Below are positions 46,425 to 59,277 of a stretch of DNA of 64,000 nt, one piece after another. The notes below the pieces were generated by a model. The model was not told the DNA's origin. It saw only the letters and a program-made list of their open reading frames with translations, and ran no database searches. Source of the DNA: Mytilus californianus (Eukaryota; Mollusca; Bivalvia; Mytilida; Mytilidae); the NCBI RefSeq assembly GCF_021869535.1, contig NW_026262734.1, positions 78,492,339 to 78,556,338 on the forward strand, read 5' to 3'. Position numbers and translations under genes: made by a program. How positions within the stretch are numbered: the stretch's first letter is position 1; each line of letters opens with the position of its first letter.

Positions 46425-46755
46425 GAAAGTCTGTATAACTGTATTTTCGCGAAATTTTCAAAGTCCAAAGCCCCTAATGTCAGCAAAAATCCATTAAGTG
46501 GAACCAAACGAAAACTTTATCTGTAACTCATTATAGTAGACTCACATATTGAAAATCAGCGTAATATGAGAAGGCGTTTAGAAAAAAAGTCCGTATAACT
46601 GTTATTTTCACAAAATTGCAGAGTCCAAAGCCCGTTATTTCGACAAAAATCAGCAGTGCGCAACTAAACGTATACGCGATCTGTAACTCATCATAGTAGA
46701 CTAACATATTAAAAATCAGCTAAATATGTGAAGTCGTTTTAGAAAAAAGTCCTTT
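46425..46755. repeat. ~166-bp tandem duplication
   Basis: Copy 1 (about 46425-46588) and copy 2 (about 46589-46755) share agtc(c/t)gtataactgt, attttc(g/a)c(g/a)aaatt, agtccaaagccc, atctgtaactcatyatagta, gactmacatatt-aaaatcagc and aaggcgttt-agaaaaaa. From memory this is a bivalve interspersed repeat usually found as a dimer or longer. Confidence 0.75.
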
Positions 46756-49700
46756 TAACTGTTCGTTGCGGAATGACTTAATGACAGAGTAAGTGTAAAA
46801 CTATTTGGCCCGACAATATTGTTGCGAGGATAAAAATATTAGGTTAACCCAAAATATTTGATTTGGAACAGTTATAAGAGTTGCAGTATAAAAACAAAAT
46901 ATATAGTCTCATAGTACATACCAGTTTCTTTCTGTATGATAAAAGACTTATTTAGTGGCTATTCGGGCAATAGCAAGTATAGGTTTATTGTACCACTCGA
47001 CAGCAACTGTTTCCCTCCTCTTCGCGTAGGGTAATAGTTCGGATCTATGGGGACAATGTATTTGCAGTTGTTCTCGTGGCCATTAAATAAGGGTATGAGA
47101 TTTTTAACCACTATTCATTAGTTTCAAAGACTATTAACCTGCTAAATTGTATTGCAACCATATTTCCGGGACTATTCATTCTACTTTTTTAATTGGACGA
47201 CAATGACGTCATTAACTATTCGCGTTGCTTGGACTTTTTCTCATGGTAAAGTAAAACACTGTCACAGCAGATAACTGTTAGTGTCTGTCATCGTAATTCT
47301 TTAAGTCTGGTTTCAAATTAATAAATTACAAACAGAACCAATGTTTAAGACAAAGAAAACAATCTACACGAATATATATATGTGACTATTTTTACTCAAG
47401 ACGAAGTATTTGGATTTCTTCGAATGTTATGTTTTTTGGTATAATAAAACACTTAATGACTGGTTATGAGGATAATATCTAGTTTGTTGTACCGTCGATA
47501 CCAATTGTTGCCTTCTACTTAGCAATAGTTGCTTTCTCCTAGGATGTCTTTGCCGCTGGACTATCTAAAGCCACATATTTCTTTATTTTGATAGATTAAC
47601 CATAGTGTTGTTTTTACTAGAAACTTAAAACAATGTTTTCTAAATATGCAGACCGACTGCTTAATTATCTTTGCTAAGGCGTAATGATCTCTTCATCTCA
47701 ATACATCTATTATAAAATTACCTGATTTGTGGCTATATTTTAAATTGGTTAGTACTTAATTCTATAGTATATGCTTTCCAGCTGAATAGATCAGTTCATT
47801 AGGCAATTGAATTTGACCGTAAAAAAAACCAGAATCATTTTTAGAAGCTTTAGATCAAAATTCAGCTCACGATAATCAGAAGATAAATGGAGGTATATAA
47901 CTTTTAAGTTATCTTTAAAAGCTTGTGAAAAATGACAGATTTGTTTAAACACGGTTGGAGAGTTGTCCAAGAATATACTTCAAACCTACAGGTCGATGAT
48001 TTGAAAGACGGGAAGAAGATTATGATGTTAATAGTAATTTTTGATGTGTGATTTTCTTGAATTGATGAAAATTTAACACTGCCAAACTACGCACTTAAAC
48101 AAACTATTTTACTAAACAACTGTAATGATAGTATATGTACATGTTTTGTGAGAGGAATGTGGTGTAGATTAATTGTCAAGACATTTAAACACAACCAGTA
48201 CATTGATAACACCTGTAGGAAATTTGACAACAGCAGTACAGAAAAGGAAACAAGCTGGGCGACTGCTTATATAGTAAAGGTAATAGACAGAGGTTTACGA
48301 TAATACCTTTTAAAAAAACTGCCCGATAATTTATTTTTGGGTTATAACAAATTTTTGAGGAAAGATTGGGATTTCATAGAAAGCAAGATTTCTAAACAAT
48401 AAGAAATGTTGTATTTCACAGGTGAATAAACCATACATTATTAATTCCTTACTATAGCTTTTAATAGATCACAAAAGCCAATATTATGGTTAAATTGGAG
48501 ACACATTAACGAATGTATACATCTATTTCAATTTGAATTTGAAGATGTACCAGTGGCAAGAGAATCATTTGAAAAGGGAATCTTAATTTTTTTTGTATTG
48601 GATTTACATGATTAACGGAGGAGCACAAGCAAATATAATTAGGTTTCAGTTGGGATATTGATAGAGAGACCAAATGAGAATACATGTTAATTGCCATTTG
48701 GGATCTGCTACAAAATTTGATTTGTATAGGTTTAGTGTGGGATATGTATCCAGGCAAAGTTAAGATTACCCAAGAGCGAGTTTACTGGTTGTTACTAAGT
48801 ATTAAAAATACTTGACGGTGTTGGTAAATGTAAAACTTTATATAAAGCAGAACTATTTACTTGTATTGTTGGACAAATAATTTGAATGTTTTTCGTTTGT
48901 TTGTTTTCTGAAGTCTTGTAACATTAAGGACAAGGGAACGATATCATTGCATTGATCTTAGAGCTTCTGATGATGTATAGCTTAGATGTTGGTTGATTGT
49001 AGTAGGTGAATTGAATGAGAAGTGTTTATATATGCATGAGAAAGATTAACATGATCGTAAGGCATATACAGACGCCTCAGAGATATGTTTCGGGGATTGC
49101 AGTCCGCGCTGATAATAGCATTGTGTTGATTTGGTCTGTGACTCGAGCGATGTTTAGATGAACTGTAGTTTGATAAAACCCTTACATAGGTTTAACACTG
49201 TAGTAGGCAGTTTGTCAGATCACGAAAAGATTAAGAGTTCTAGATGACGTGAACTCTAAGCAAATAATAAAACAGTTAAAAGTTCTCTGTCTTTGTTTAA
49301 AACTAGGCGTTGCAAATCAAAACAAATAATAAAAATGTAACTAGCATAGTACAAAATGGAATTAGAAAAACAAATCTACAAATATAGCTTGTGAACTGAA
49401 CGCATTATGCTTTGAAAATAATGTTCCAATAACGACACATTCGATACCAAAAGACCAGTGAAGTGGCAGACAATCTTAGTGGATACTCTGAATGCGATGA
49501 CTGGGTAGACTAGATTTACTTCAATCTAAATGTTCAAGATATATTCCAAATTTTGATTTTATGGTACAGATGAAGCGGATGCTTTACAACAAAATTATAA
49601 ACATGATAAAGGAGAAAACAACTGGGTTAGAACAATTTTTGAAGACAAAGCAAACGGAACTTTAAAAGTCTGTACCGTTCTTGGTGTTTTTAAGTAAACA

Positions 49701-50283
49701 AACGAGAATTTCAAACGCTTTATACATGGTATTAGCAATACAAAATATTCGACAGACGACATTTCGGCTACTTGTATTAAAGGGAGAGGTAATAACGGTT
49801 TATTTAGAAAAATAAACTCTGATTTCATTTAAAATGATATTTTATTGATGTGTTTTTATATTTGGAACAGGTCTAAACATAGAGAAGTTGGTAAAGGAAG
49901 CTGAAGAGGACATTGGAATTAGAGATTGCCATCCGTTACATAATAAAATGAAAAAATGTGTTTCTATACAAACAGGGAGCTAGTCAATAAACTTATGTTT
50001 GTAGTTGAGTTATTATTGTTATAACAAGCTAACGTATAGACTTAGGTGTAAAGATACATAAGTATAGAGCAGACCAGATAACAATGGGATGCAAGAGTAA
50101 ACAGAATAACTGTGAAAAATAAAGAATTGGGTATTACAATACTGAATAAAGTAATAAACAATGTACAAAATAAAGAAATAACCTAATTACCGGAACATTT
50201 AATAGTAACATCATTTTCAAGTGAAATTTTCAGAAAAGGCGTTATTTTGAAATAAGTAAATTGTGTTCATAAATGTGTTTTAT
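46756..50283. other. No gene seen; only weak degenerate repeats
   Basis: A weak similarity exists between 46940-47030 and 47446-47530 (ataaaa-actta, ggttattg, ttgtacc). A second links 48715-48825 and 50640-50760 (aggtttagtgtgggatatgt against cggtttagtgtgcgatgtgt, then cgagcaagtt). I could not support any exon in this 3.5 kb. Confidence 0.4.
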
Positions 50284-50370
50284 TTTAGATTTTGTCAGTT
50301 TGTAAGGACTGCCCCCTTTTTGAAATTACCTTGGAGTTTGTTGTTTTTTGCTATACTTTTTCAAGGATAA
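50284..50370 (+). repeat. Family C 3' end, degenerate
   Basis: gtcagtttgtaaggactgcc, ttgaaattaccttggagttt and gttttttgctatacttttt match the end of family C at reduced identity. A C10 run lies nearby at 50412. Confidence 0.4.
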
Positions 50371-50843
50371 AGAACAATGCTCTAAACATTTGAAGAATAC
50401 TGAAATTAATGACCCCCCCCCCTACCCCTAACCCGACTCTCTATTATTGTACAATGAAAAATATGAGATTGGGCTAGCTTTTTGGCAGCAGTTTTTTTAA
50501 GGTATTTTAATATACATTTCTTTCCGGTGAGCATTGATTTAGATATTTCATTTTAAAACGTTAGCGATTATTTATAAAAAGACTATCCGAATTTGGTCTC
50601 CTTATTGCTAGCTGAAAATAAATGTATTTTGTTTCCAAAGCAAATCTTGATTTGAATCGGTTTAGTGTGCGATGTGTAAAGATACATAGGAAAAGTAAGC
50701 TTTACTCACGAGCAAGTTGACAGAATTGTATTTAGCATTGTAAAAACAGCTGACGATAAAAACACCTGAGAGTTTCAGGAAAGGTACATCTTTATACACA
50801 TCAAAACATGGCTGGCATAGTTAAAACTGGATGCAGAAATATA

Positions 50844-51172
50844 GATTCCACCACTGCAACAAATGTGTTACGATATTTCTCCACTCGAGAAAGTTAAATT
50901 TTAATATTCAAAGCCCGAGGCTTGCCGAGTTTTTAAAAAAAATAAAATTTAACTGTTGAGAGTGTAGTAATATCGTATTACACGAGTTATAGTGGTGGAA
51001 TCTGTTTCTCTAGTGATTTTTATCCTTCCTTTTCAAGGATTTGCAGAAAGATGTGTTCTTTATATGTGACATCATCAGGCATGGTCGCCTTTTTTCATGA
51101 CGTCGTAACAGGAAATTGAGAAGAAACCAAGAAAATGTTTACGTCATAATTAAATATCGACCAATCATTTGC
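50844..51172 (+). mobile_element. MITE-like element with a 159-bp palindromic half, copy 1
   Basis: Positions 50844-51002 are an imperfect palindrome: gattccaccactgcaac at the left pairs with tatagtggtggaatc at the right, and cgatatttctccactcgaga with gagtgtagtaatatcg. The loop carries cccgaggcttgccgag. The adjoining ~170 bp (gtttctcta, tgtgttcttt, gcatggtcgcctt, gacgtc) is also conserved in the second copy at 63485-63785, where the whole unit is reversed. It is non-coding. Confidence 0.75.
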
Positions 51173-51389
51173 CGTGAACAGATATTTCACTTATGAGGAG
51201 AACAATTTTTTAACAATCGGTTGGGAAATGTGAAAATAGTGAAAAAATTATAGAAAGACAGATTTACAAGTTTTAGCTTGTAATGTTTCAATATCGACAC
51301 AATTTATTTAGCTTTGTGTATACAAAACATCATTGTTGTAATCAATAATCAATTTCATAATATTGTTCATCATTTATTTTAGGCAGTGG

Positions 51390-51490
51390 CTTTTCTTCCG
51401 ACTAGCCGGAAAAATAGCAAAAAATGTCTATTCTTCCGGCTATCCGGAAGAATAGCTTTTCTCTACTATTATGCTATTATTCCGGCCATA
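51390..51490. repeat. TTCCGGCTAGCCGGAA-type palindromic repeat
   Basis: Three units with the cores cttccgactagccggaa, cttccggctatccggaag and attccggccat, each followed or preceded by aatag, at about 35-48-bp spacing. Each core is nearly self-complementary. Confidence 0.6.
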
Positions 51491-53022
51491 CCTAACCATG
51501 AATAATAAATATGCAGTTGGTTAAGTGATAATGGTAGCATCCAATGAAGAATGAAGTGGTAAACAATTTCCTCCCATGCAAACACTGAGAATTGGAACTA
51601 TTCATTTTTTGCCCGTTCTCCGCACATACATTAATGATTATAAACTCAAGATAAAACGTTCTGGAAAATAGTAATAATGAAGAAAACAGGAAGACAAAAA
51701 CAGAATTATCATAGAATGAACTCATCAATTACCAAATTTGATTTATTTTTACTACTGGCTGTTCTATTGAACACACAGATTCCCCGTAAATATAATCAGC
51801 TTGTCAAATGAAATCAAAAGAAGAATACCAACATCGATTGATATGCAGCATATACACTTCTGAATTAAAGTCACTTGTTTAAAATTGTACAAAAGAGTTT
51901 CCATTCAACAAAACAAATAAATTTACTTCATAGTATACAGCATATTCAGATTTTGTTCTATGCAAAGGGAAAATTAGGAGGGGGGGGGCAGAAATGCCTC
52001 TCCTCTTTTCATATTCAAACTATGAATTTCCTGCAAGGTTAGGAGTTGGGCCACTGATTTACGGATTCAATGGACATCTATGATTCCTAAAGAAAATCCA
52101 TAATTTATCATTTCCTTGAAGTTTGTTTCCAATGAAGTCGTCAAATGATTTCGCACGATTTCTTATTTTAAATGTTCGGAGATTTTTAACACAAAGAAAA
52201 TAAGAGAAAGGGGTAGGCACATGTAAATTGTCCTAAAAAGTAAGATTGTGTTTATGAGAGCAAATATATTACAATTTTTTATTGAGAAAATAAATAAAAC
52301 AGAATTAAATAAAAAGGGGGGTGTTATCCCCAACCCTGGTATACTATTCCCAGTCCAGACATATCAGTGCATGTTCATAGATCTCCGTTGTAGTAGAACT
52401 TAGAAATAATGCATTCAAGTTTATTTGGATTAGTCGTTTTCCTGTGAATTGTTTTACTTTTCACCGCTACAGGTGATGATTAATAACGGGACTGTTTACA
52501 GTTAAAAAAGAGAAGATTACAAAATGAAATATTTACAGATTCTTAATTTTCTAAACTACAAATAATTTTTGATTCAGACATACCTTTGAAAAAGCTATAA
52601 CACCCTTTTTAAAACAGTCAAAGCCGGTGTGACAATTTCTGTTTCAAACCAGGAAATATTTAAAATTTGTAGTTACAAAAATAATACGTTCACGGAAGAA
52701 ATATAAAAATTTACCGGAAAGAATACGTAAAATAATTGCTAAATGATATATGGTAAAGTGTTACATAAATAAGTCTTGATATTCCTTTTTTTATTTCATT
52801 GTTGATAATGATATAATTTTGCTGTAATTAAAACTTGTGTTATTTAAATATATTGATGATTACCAGAAAACAACCCTGGATTTCTGGTACTAACAAAGAG
52901 GGAAGCTTCACGAGAATGCTGGACTAGTGAAAAACATTGTTAACAGCTGAAGTGCAATTTGTTGTTGAATAATAAAAAAAAAAATCAAGTGTTTTCAAGG
53001 GGATATGGAATGACATAGCAAC
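51491..53022. other. No gene seen
   Basis: AT-rich; a G9 run near 51980 is the only notable feature. Confidence 0.45.
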
Positions 53023-53455
53023 ATGATAGACTGGACTGTCATTAAGGACGCCAAAGGATGTGGTGGTATTGTAAATATCACAAGACAGAAACCCGTTTTG
53101 ATAAGGTGGTCTCTTGCTCGCCATATTCTAGCTGATTTCAGTTCTGAGATGCGACAAAGATCTGGTTTCACTGTTGTTGCCGAACAAACGAGACAAAACA
53201 AACACCTACGAAAAGGGACGAGAGTCATCTAAAACTTCTTGTCTATCATATGCATCAAATAATGACAAACCCTTAGACTACCCACTGCATCCAAAACTCC
53301 TTATTTACATCTCGACAGGAATGCATGCGATAAGATATATCGAATCAACTTTCATCAATGCAGCTAATGATGGTGCCAAAATGGCAAAATCGTTTATTGA
53401 CGGTGCTCTTGCAGAGGACCAGAATTGTAACTGTTATGGTCCGATTACACGTTAA
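53023..53455 (+). pseudogene. Frameshifted coding remnant of unknown family
   Basis: Frame 1 (53023-53232) reads WTVIKDAKGCGGIVNITRQK, then RWSLARHILADFSSEMRQRS. The sense moves to another frame by about 53200, which reads KGRESSKTSCLSYASNNDKP, then ISTGMHAIRYIESTFINAAN and DGAKMAKSFIDGALAEDQNC before the stop at 53455. Both halves are protein-like and collinear, so a single-base shift near 53170-53220 probably separates them. I recall similar sequences as uncharacterised, transposon-associated proteins repeated in mollusc and cnidarian genomes, but cannot name the family. The N-terminus is missing. Confidence 0.45.
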
Positions 53456-56214
53456 AGTAAAAAAAAAAAGACAAACAGACAAACAACAGTTCACAGTACG
53501 TACACAAAACACAAGATAGAAAGCTAAAGACTTAAAGACGTTCAAAGATCTAACCGAAAAGACAAAACTTAAATGTAGGTCAGGGGGGAATTATTGAAGG
53601 TCACATCAATCCTGAGTTGGTCCTTTGTCAGCATTGGTGCTGGCAAATAGTCGGAACGATGTCACTGTAAAACAATTCCTGTCGTTTCCTATTGGGTCTA
53701 TACCAACATCGCTTTTTCATGATAAGGGAACAATGAAGAAAACATGCAATGCAGAATTTGGCCGTCTGCCGGAAGTTTTAGTTTCAAGTATTTAGTCCTT
53801 TGATCATTTCAATAGATTTTCTACTATATGAATACTCGAGATGGTATGGCATTGATTCAATCTTTGAACGTGAAAAATTAAAAAAAAAATTTGGAAATTT
53901 GGCATTAGAATTTATCCAGTCCCAGTTTTCTTGCTTGCCAAGTACCGATTGTCAAGTCGATGTTTTTCGATAGGTATGATTTAGAAGTCAACAAAATTAG
54001 CGGAACGAGACTGAAAATCTAGTTCTTGTTCCTCTTTAAAATTGTTTCAGGTTCTAAAAGGTCGTAAGGTTCTCGGAGTCGGTGTGAACAAGCAGGCCTA
54101 AATCAGATTTCCCGGTGAATCGATTTTCCAGCATCATGCTAGGTCATCAGTTAGTGTCACTTGGAGTAGTCATTTATCTAGATGGCACTTCCACTGACCC
54201 TATTTTGTTACGAAAATCTGCTCCAGTTTTGAAAAATTATTTTGTATGCATAACGAAGATGACACTCAGATGATTTTATATGCTATTTATGCAGAAAAGG
54301 TGTTCGATGTAAAATGAATCAAGGGTCGGATGATTTTAAAGTCAACAGATACAAATATACTGATCTTATGCGTCTATTTTCCCTTCATACAGCACATACG
54401 CATGAGCTATGGTAAAAAAAAAACAATATTACTTTCACACAAGATTTGCACCGCTTTATTCATGTCCATAAATAGTGTAGGGTGGATTGTTTAAGCGGGT
54501 GTTTATTTTCGCTTATTTTTGGGAATTATTGAAAATCGCGAAAATAAATTCAACGAAAATTAATGCATACGTTCGGTACTTTCTAACTAATTGCTAAAGC
54601 GTTTTGTGAACGATCTTTTTTTTCAATCGGCAGGTCAGTAACGGTATATGTAAGTTTTAACAACATAAATACCAAAGGGCATTGTTCATACATGTATCTA
54701 AAAAATGAAGTCGCGAGTTTCTTTTTCACATATATAAAAGTATCAATCGTTCGTTGAACTCCGTGGATGAGCATCTAAAATTTCTGTAAGCATAAGAAAA
54801 TAATACCAGCTGAGAATTCTGAATTAACTAGTGTCAAATAATATAAGATTGTAAAGTACTCTGTCAGATATTGTATCCTTATTAATTAGTTAAATTGCAT
54901 AAGAGTTGTTAGTCCCTCTTGATAATTTGTACATCAAAGGTCCGGTCAATTTTGTGATTTTAAAACGCTGCAATGAAAAAGACTACGAGAAAGAGTTATC
55001 TTTCGTCGGTGTTCTGTACCCCCTTAAGTAACGACAATCCTTTAACAAGAACAATAGACACTTGTTTGATTGAATGACAATAAAGATATTCGCTCATAAT
55101 TTGATTTTTTTTTAGAATTTCTTCCCCTTCAGATGTGTTATGGCGGAAAAACAGACAAATGCCAAATGATGTATAAATGTCTTTCTTCTTGTCAATTTCA
55201 ACAACTTTTATAACTGTAGAATAAAAACCGCCAACATTTTTTGTATACTGTGTTGCCCCTAAATCGCCAAAAATTACATCCGCGAAAAAACCCTGCTATG
55301 CGGTATGTTATAGTCTCGGGTCTGTTATCTTTAACCTTCTACCAGCCGCACTTGCTGTAACAGGATTCATTTCAATGTCATCCCTGTTTGAGATCAGTAA
55401 GAGTACTGTTTGCAAAGTCTTAAAGGACAACACCATATTTCTACTGTTTGTCAAACCTTTCGAATTGTAACATCGATGAATCTGTTAATGCAGCTCATAA
55501 TTTTGTTATAAGGTTAATTTTCTAAAGTTAAGACTGAAAACTAATCAAAGTGACTTAAACAAATTGAGCTACAATTAAAAATTCCTAACTTGCCAAAATT
55601 GTTCCTAGTGAATCTACCTTTATACAACATGTACTGAGAGCTTCACTTCAGACATTTGTTCGATTGTCTTTCCATATAGAAAAACACCCTTTCAGTCTCC
55701 TCTTCTGTTTGGGAAGAATGGGATTGTTCCTGTCTATTTCGAAGGTTAGATATCATCCCAATTTTTGCAGAAATTGATTTTGAACTTATAAGGGACAATA
55801 TGTGTGTTCGAAGGGTTGCATATGCTTTGAACAAAATCTATCATGTACAGATGTATGACCATGTTAGGCAAATGACATATAATCAGTCGAAATGTCAATA
55901 CTTATCTGGTTGCAGTAAGAAACATTGACGATGACGAAGGTGACGATGTGTATGAACGTATTTGTCCCTTTTAAAATATTGGTAGCGATCGAATGAAAAT
56001 AAAGAAGTCAATATTATTTATGTATGATATTTTCCAAAGAATACATATGTACTATGTTTAGAAATTGTAAGATACATAGTTTTTTTTCTATCAAATGATT
56101 ATAGAAGTAGGTTAAACAAAACTGTCATGTGTTTTCAGACCTTGACATGGTTTATGGGCTTTCAAACTAACAGGAGACCATACGAAACGAAGAAGCTATT
56201 ACTAGCTTCGTTCG
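53456..56214. other. No gene seen; one dispersed motif pair
   Basis: Segments at about 54490-54580 (gcgggtgtttattttcgctt, cgcgaaaataaattcaacg) and 55225-55315 (aaaaaccgccaac, tgttgcccctaaatcgcc, acatccgcgaaaaaac) resemble scattered bivalve repeat ends rich in cgcgaaaat. The frame at 55834-55643 is not convincing. Confidence 0.4.
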
Positions 56215-56310
56215 TCATTTCATATGTTTTTTGCCATGGTGTTGTCAATTTGTCTTCAACTTATGAGTTTTAAGAGACATGTCCCTTCATATATTCTTTA
56301 ACTACAAGTC
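56215..56310 (+). repeat. Type 1 Penelope-like tail end, fragment
   Basis: tttgccatggtgttgtcaat, ttgtcttcaacttatgagtt and a degenerate cccttcat match the end of the 3' tail at 43870-43938. Confidence 0.5.
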
Positions 56311-57537
56311 ATTCATCTAACCAATGTCTGCTCAATTTATCATACAGATATGTAGAATGAGGTGATTTACATGTTCCTAACTGACATTTTGTTTTTATAA
56401 CTTTGCCCCCTTTCAGGCTTTGCAGTACTTCGAATTTCTATATAGCAAAACAAAAACAAAAAACAAAAAAACAACATAAAGCTACTATTTGAACTAACTC
56501 TGGGTAAAGGTTACACAAATTTTTAAAACAAAGTACTAATGTATGTGCTTCCACACTTACCACGAAATTATATATTTACCCAGAAATAGACGCACACCTT
56601 CAATCAAAAGATGTAAAAAACAAATATTTTGTGTTGACAACATATAAAAAAAACATATTTATAGCTCAATTGAAACGAATATAATATAACACTTCCAAAT
56701 TTTGAAATTATAATTGGTCAAGATCACTGCTTTTAACAGCTGATGAGTAAAAATTGCAAAGGTGCACCTTATATCGTTATAGGTAAAGATGTCATTATCA
56801 AATCATATTTGGCAATGGAAAAATCAGATATGTTCTACATGCCGAAACTAAAATGTTATTTCTTTTTATAAATTAGTCCAATTTTGTTTGCTCTTAACCA
56901 GTATTCGTAGGGACGACAAGCTATCTTAGTGTGACAGTGCGTGTTCCTGAAATTTTAGCTGTGGCCTTTGGTCATTAAAAATCTAATAAAAAATAATAAG
57001 TGACCATTGCTGACAATGACGACATAGTTATTTCGATGAGGCTTGTTATCTTCTTTCCAAATACATAACATATAGCCATGTGTTATTCCGTTAAACCACA
57101 TCTATTAAACGTGTTGACTTGGCACCCTTTTATGTGGATTACATTCAAGATGAGCCAACTTATATGTTGCATGGCACCAAACATTTATATTTTATAAATG
57201 GTGATGATGATGATGATTTTAACGTTCACAAGTTAAAGGGCTTCAGGAAGAGATGTCACCATATCCGGATACTTAATTTTTACTTCGAGCCGACCTGTTT
57301 TATCTCTTACTCCTAAATACAGCGAATTTAACAGAGGCGCAGCATGCATCAATTTTCCAGTGTTTGGTTGAACCGGTCGGTGATCAACCTCACAGGAGTT
57401 GAGTACACTACCACGATATCACTGTGACGACTCAAAATATCAAAATGAAATTTTTATTGCACACCAATGCAACTGATAAGGTTAAAGAGAACATTTATAT
57501 GTAGATACAAATATGGGTTTATCCTTTATGAAATACT
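56311..57537. other. No gene seen
   Basis: The frame at 57119-57316 opens at a TTG, has a D-rich run from a (gat)n stretch and no recognisable family. Confidence 0.4.
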
Positions 57538-57780
57538 CAAAATGTGGTAAAATAGCCAATAAGACTACTATCCACCAAAGTTCGTGAGGTTGATGTAAGC
57601 AATTATAGGCAAAAATACGGCCTTCAAAAATAAGAAAAACCAATACCGTATAGTCGGCTATTTAAGGCCCAAACACGAAAAATATGAAACAATTTAATTG
57701 AGCAAACTAACGGACTAATTTATAAAAAAACAATTTATGAATAACAAATATGACAGATTACAGCAGACCTCAACATCGGC
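57538..57780 (-). repeat. Interspersed repeat family A, copy with extended part
   Basis: aatgtggtaaaatagccaat, atacggccttcaaaa, aataccgtatagtcggctat and ttaaggcccaaacacg match the blocks of the 59103 copy at lower identity, and it continues through aactaacggactaattta. It ends where the Penelope-like remnant begins. Confidence 0.6.
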
Positions 57781-59102
57781 GAAGACCGTGAGGTCAAAAA
57801 TTTTATTAAGAAAGGACCTAAATATTGTCCTCCATCTATAATAGATTGGAAACCGTGTCGTCAGGTCATAAAAGACGCTCTGCTCTGTCTGCCTACCGTA
57901 AAAATTGGTGTAAACGTAAAAAATCTGATAAAAAATCTCTAGACAGTTATTAGAATAAAGTTATGAATACTGTTGATATTCGTATATCTCATTTTGAAAA
58001 TAATTCTGAAATTAATAATAGGGTCCATGATATACCCATTTCTAGAATAAAAGATAAACTCCAAGTACTCGCAAAGCGGTTTGTGTTCGTACCGGCAGAC
58101 AAAGCAGCCAATAATGTAGTGGTGGTGTGACGCATATACTACACGGAAGTTCTCCAAAACGAAATTATCGATTCTTCTACATTCAGGTCCGTACGCTCCA
58201 CAGAGAGTCACATTGTAAACAAGCATATCACTGCCACTACCAAGATTAAAGCCTCTTCCGAACATTTGAAAGTCCCGACTGTGTACTGGTTACCTAAATT
58301 ACACAAACAACCATTTAAATTCCGTTTCATCTCCGCATCTAGTAAGTGTTCTACTACTAATCCGTCAGTGCTTCCAACTACCCCCCTTACTACTATCAAA
58401 GGGATTGTTATTAACTTTTGAAATAAAGTTTATGAAAATAATGGTATTAATTATTTTTGGAATGTTAAAAATTCTTTAGAGGTTTTAGATAAAATACGAT
58501 CTTTTGATGGTCCTTTTAATTCTGTTGACAGTTATGATTTTTCTACTCTCTACACTACACTTCCACAAAATCTTATCAAGAAAAAATTTTCATATTTAAT
58601 TAAATGGTCTTTTGAAAAATCTCATTGCAAATTTATTTCCTGTAGCTCGTTTAAAGCCTTTTCTGTAACGAACAAGGAAAGTATGCTAGATACACTTACT
58701 GAAAATGTGAAGATATGATTGAAGCTTTAAATTTTCTCCTGGACAACATATATGTACGTTTCGGCGATAAAGTGTATCGACAGGTAGTAGGTATTCCTAT
58801 GGGCACTAACTGCGCTCCTTTAATAGCAGATTTATTCCTGTATTGCTATGAATCTCAGTTCATGACCAAACTCAGTAAAGACACGGCATTACCATAAATT
58901 ACTTAAAACTTTTACTTAATTCTTGCACAGATACAAAGATTTGATTAGTAAATTTGGCTGTACTTGTAGAAAACTTATTAAAAACGGTATTTCACATCCT
59001 GAATTTTACGGTAATATTGTACTAAATGCGCGGAAATCACTATGTGATCCGTGTAAACTCATCGAACCTTTAAACAAACTAATTAGTAAATATAAAAAAG
59101 AA
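57781..59102 (+). pseudogene. Degenerate Penelope-like reverse transcriptase lacking the YxDD segment
   Basis: One frame runs through AYRKNWCKRKKSDKKSLDSY, stop 57951-57953, ISRIKDKLQVLAKR, FVFVPADKAANNVVVV, stop 58128-58130, VPTVYWLPKLHKQPFKFRF, stop 58419-58421, then VDSYDFSTLYTTLPQNLIKK. A frame change near 58670-58682 and a stop at 58700-58702 follow. MIEALNFLLDNIYVRFG and VGIPMGTNCAPLIADLFLY are intact. Just after M-T-K-L-S-K-D the sequence jumps (near 58885-58890) to YHKLLKTFT, a stop, and RYKDLISKFG ... ISHPEFYGNIV. Compared with the copy at 43071-43616 the catalytic YxDD block and the palm-thumb region are deleted, roughly 100 or more residues. FVFVPADKA, WLPKLHK and GIPMGTNCAP identify the family securely. 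The copy is non-functional. Confidence 0.85.
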
Positions 59103-59277
59103 GATGTGGTGTGATTGCCAATGAGACAACTCTTCACAAGAGACCAAAATGACACAGAAATTAACAACTATAAGTCACCGTACGGCCTTCAACAATGAGC
59201 AAAGCTCATACCGCATAGTCAGCTATAAAAGGCCCCGAAATGACAAATGTAAAACAATTCAAACGAGAAAACTAAAG
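59103..59277 (-). repeat. Interspersed repeat family A, best-preserved copy
   Basis: gatgtggtgtgattgccaat, gagacaactcttcacaagag, accgtacggccttcaac, gctcataccgcatagtcagc and tataaaaggccccgaaatg. It abuts the Penelope-like remnant so tightly that the RT frame reads five codons (E-D-V-V-stop) into it. Confidence 0.7.

Noticed and set aside
55643-55834. Charged 63-residue minus-strand frame as an exon
   Set aside because: No splice sites or recognisable family; alternative plus-strand readings look equally protein-like, so neither can be supported.
57119-57316. Small acidic protein
   Set aside because: Opens at TTG, contains a (gat)n run and shows no family or splice signal.
57939-58399. Minus-strand frames over the second Penelope-like copy
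   Set aside because: They are shadows of the plus-strand RT remnant, which has the recognisable motifs.
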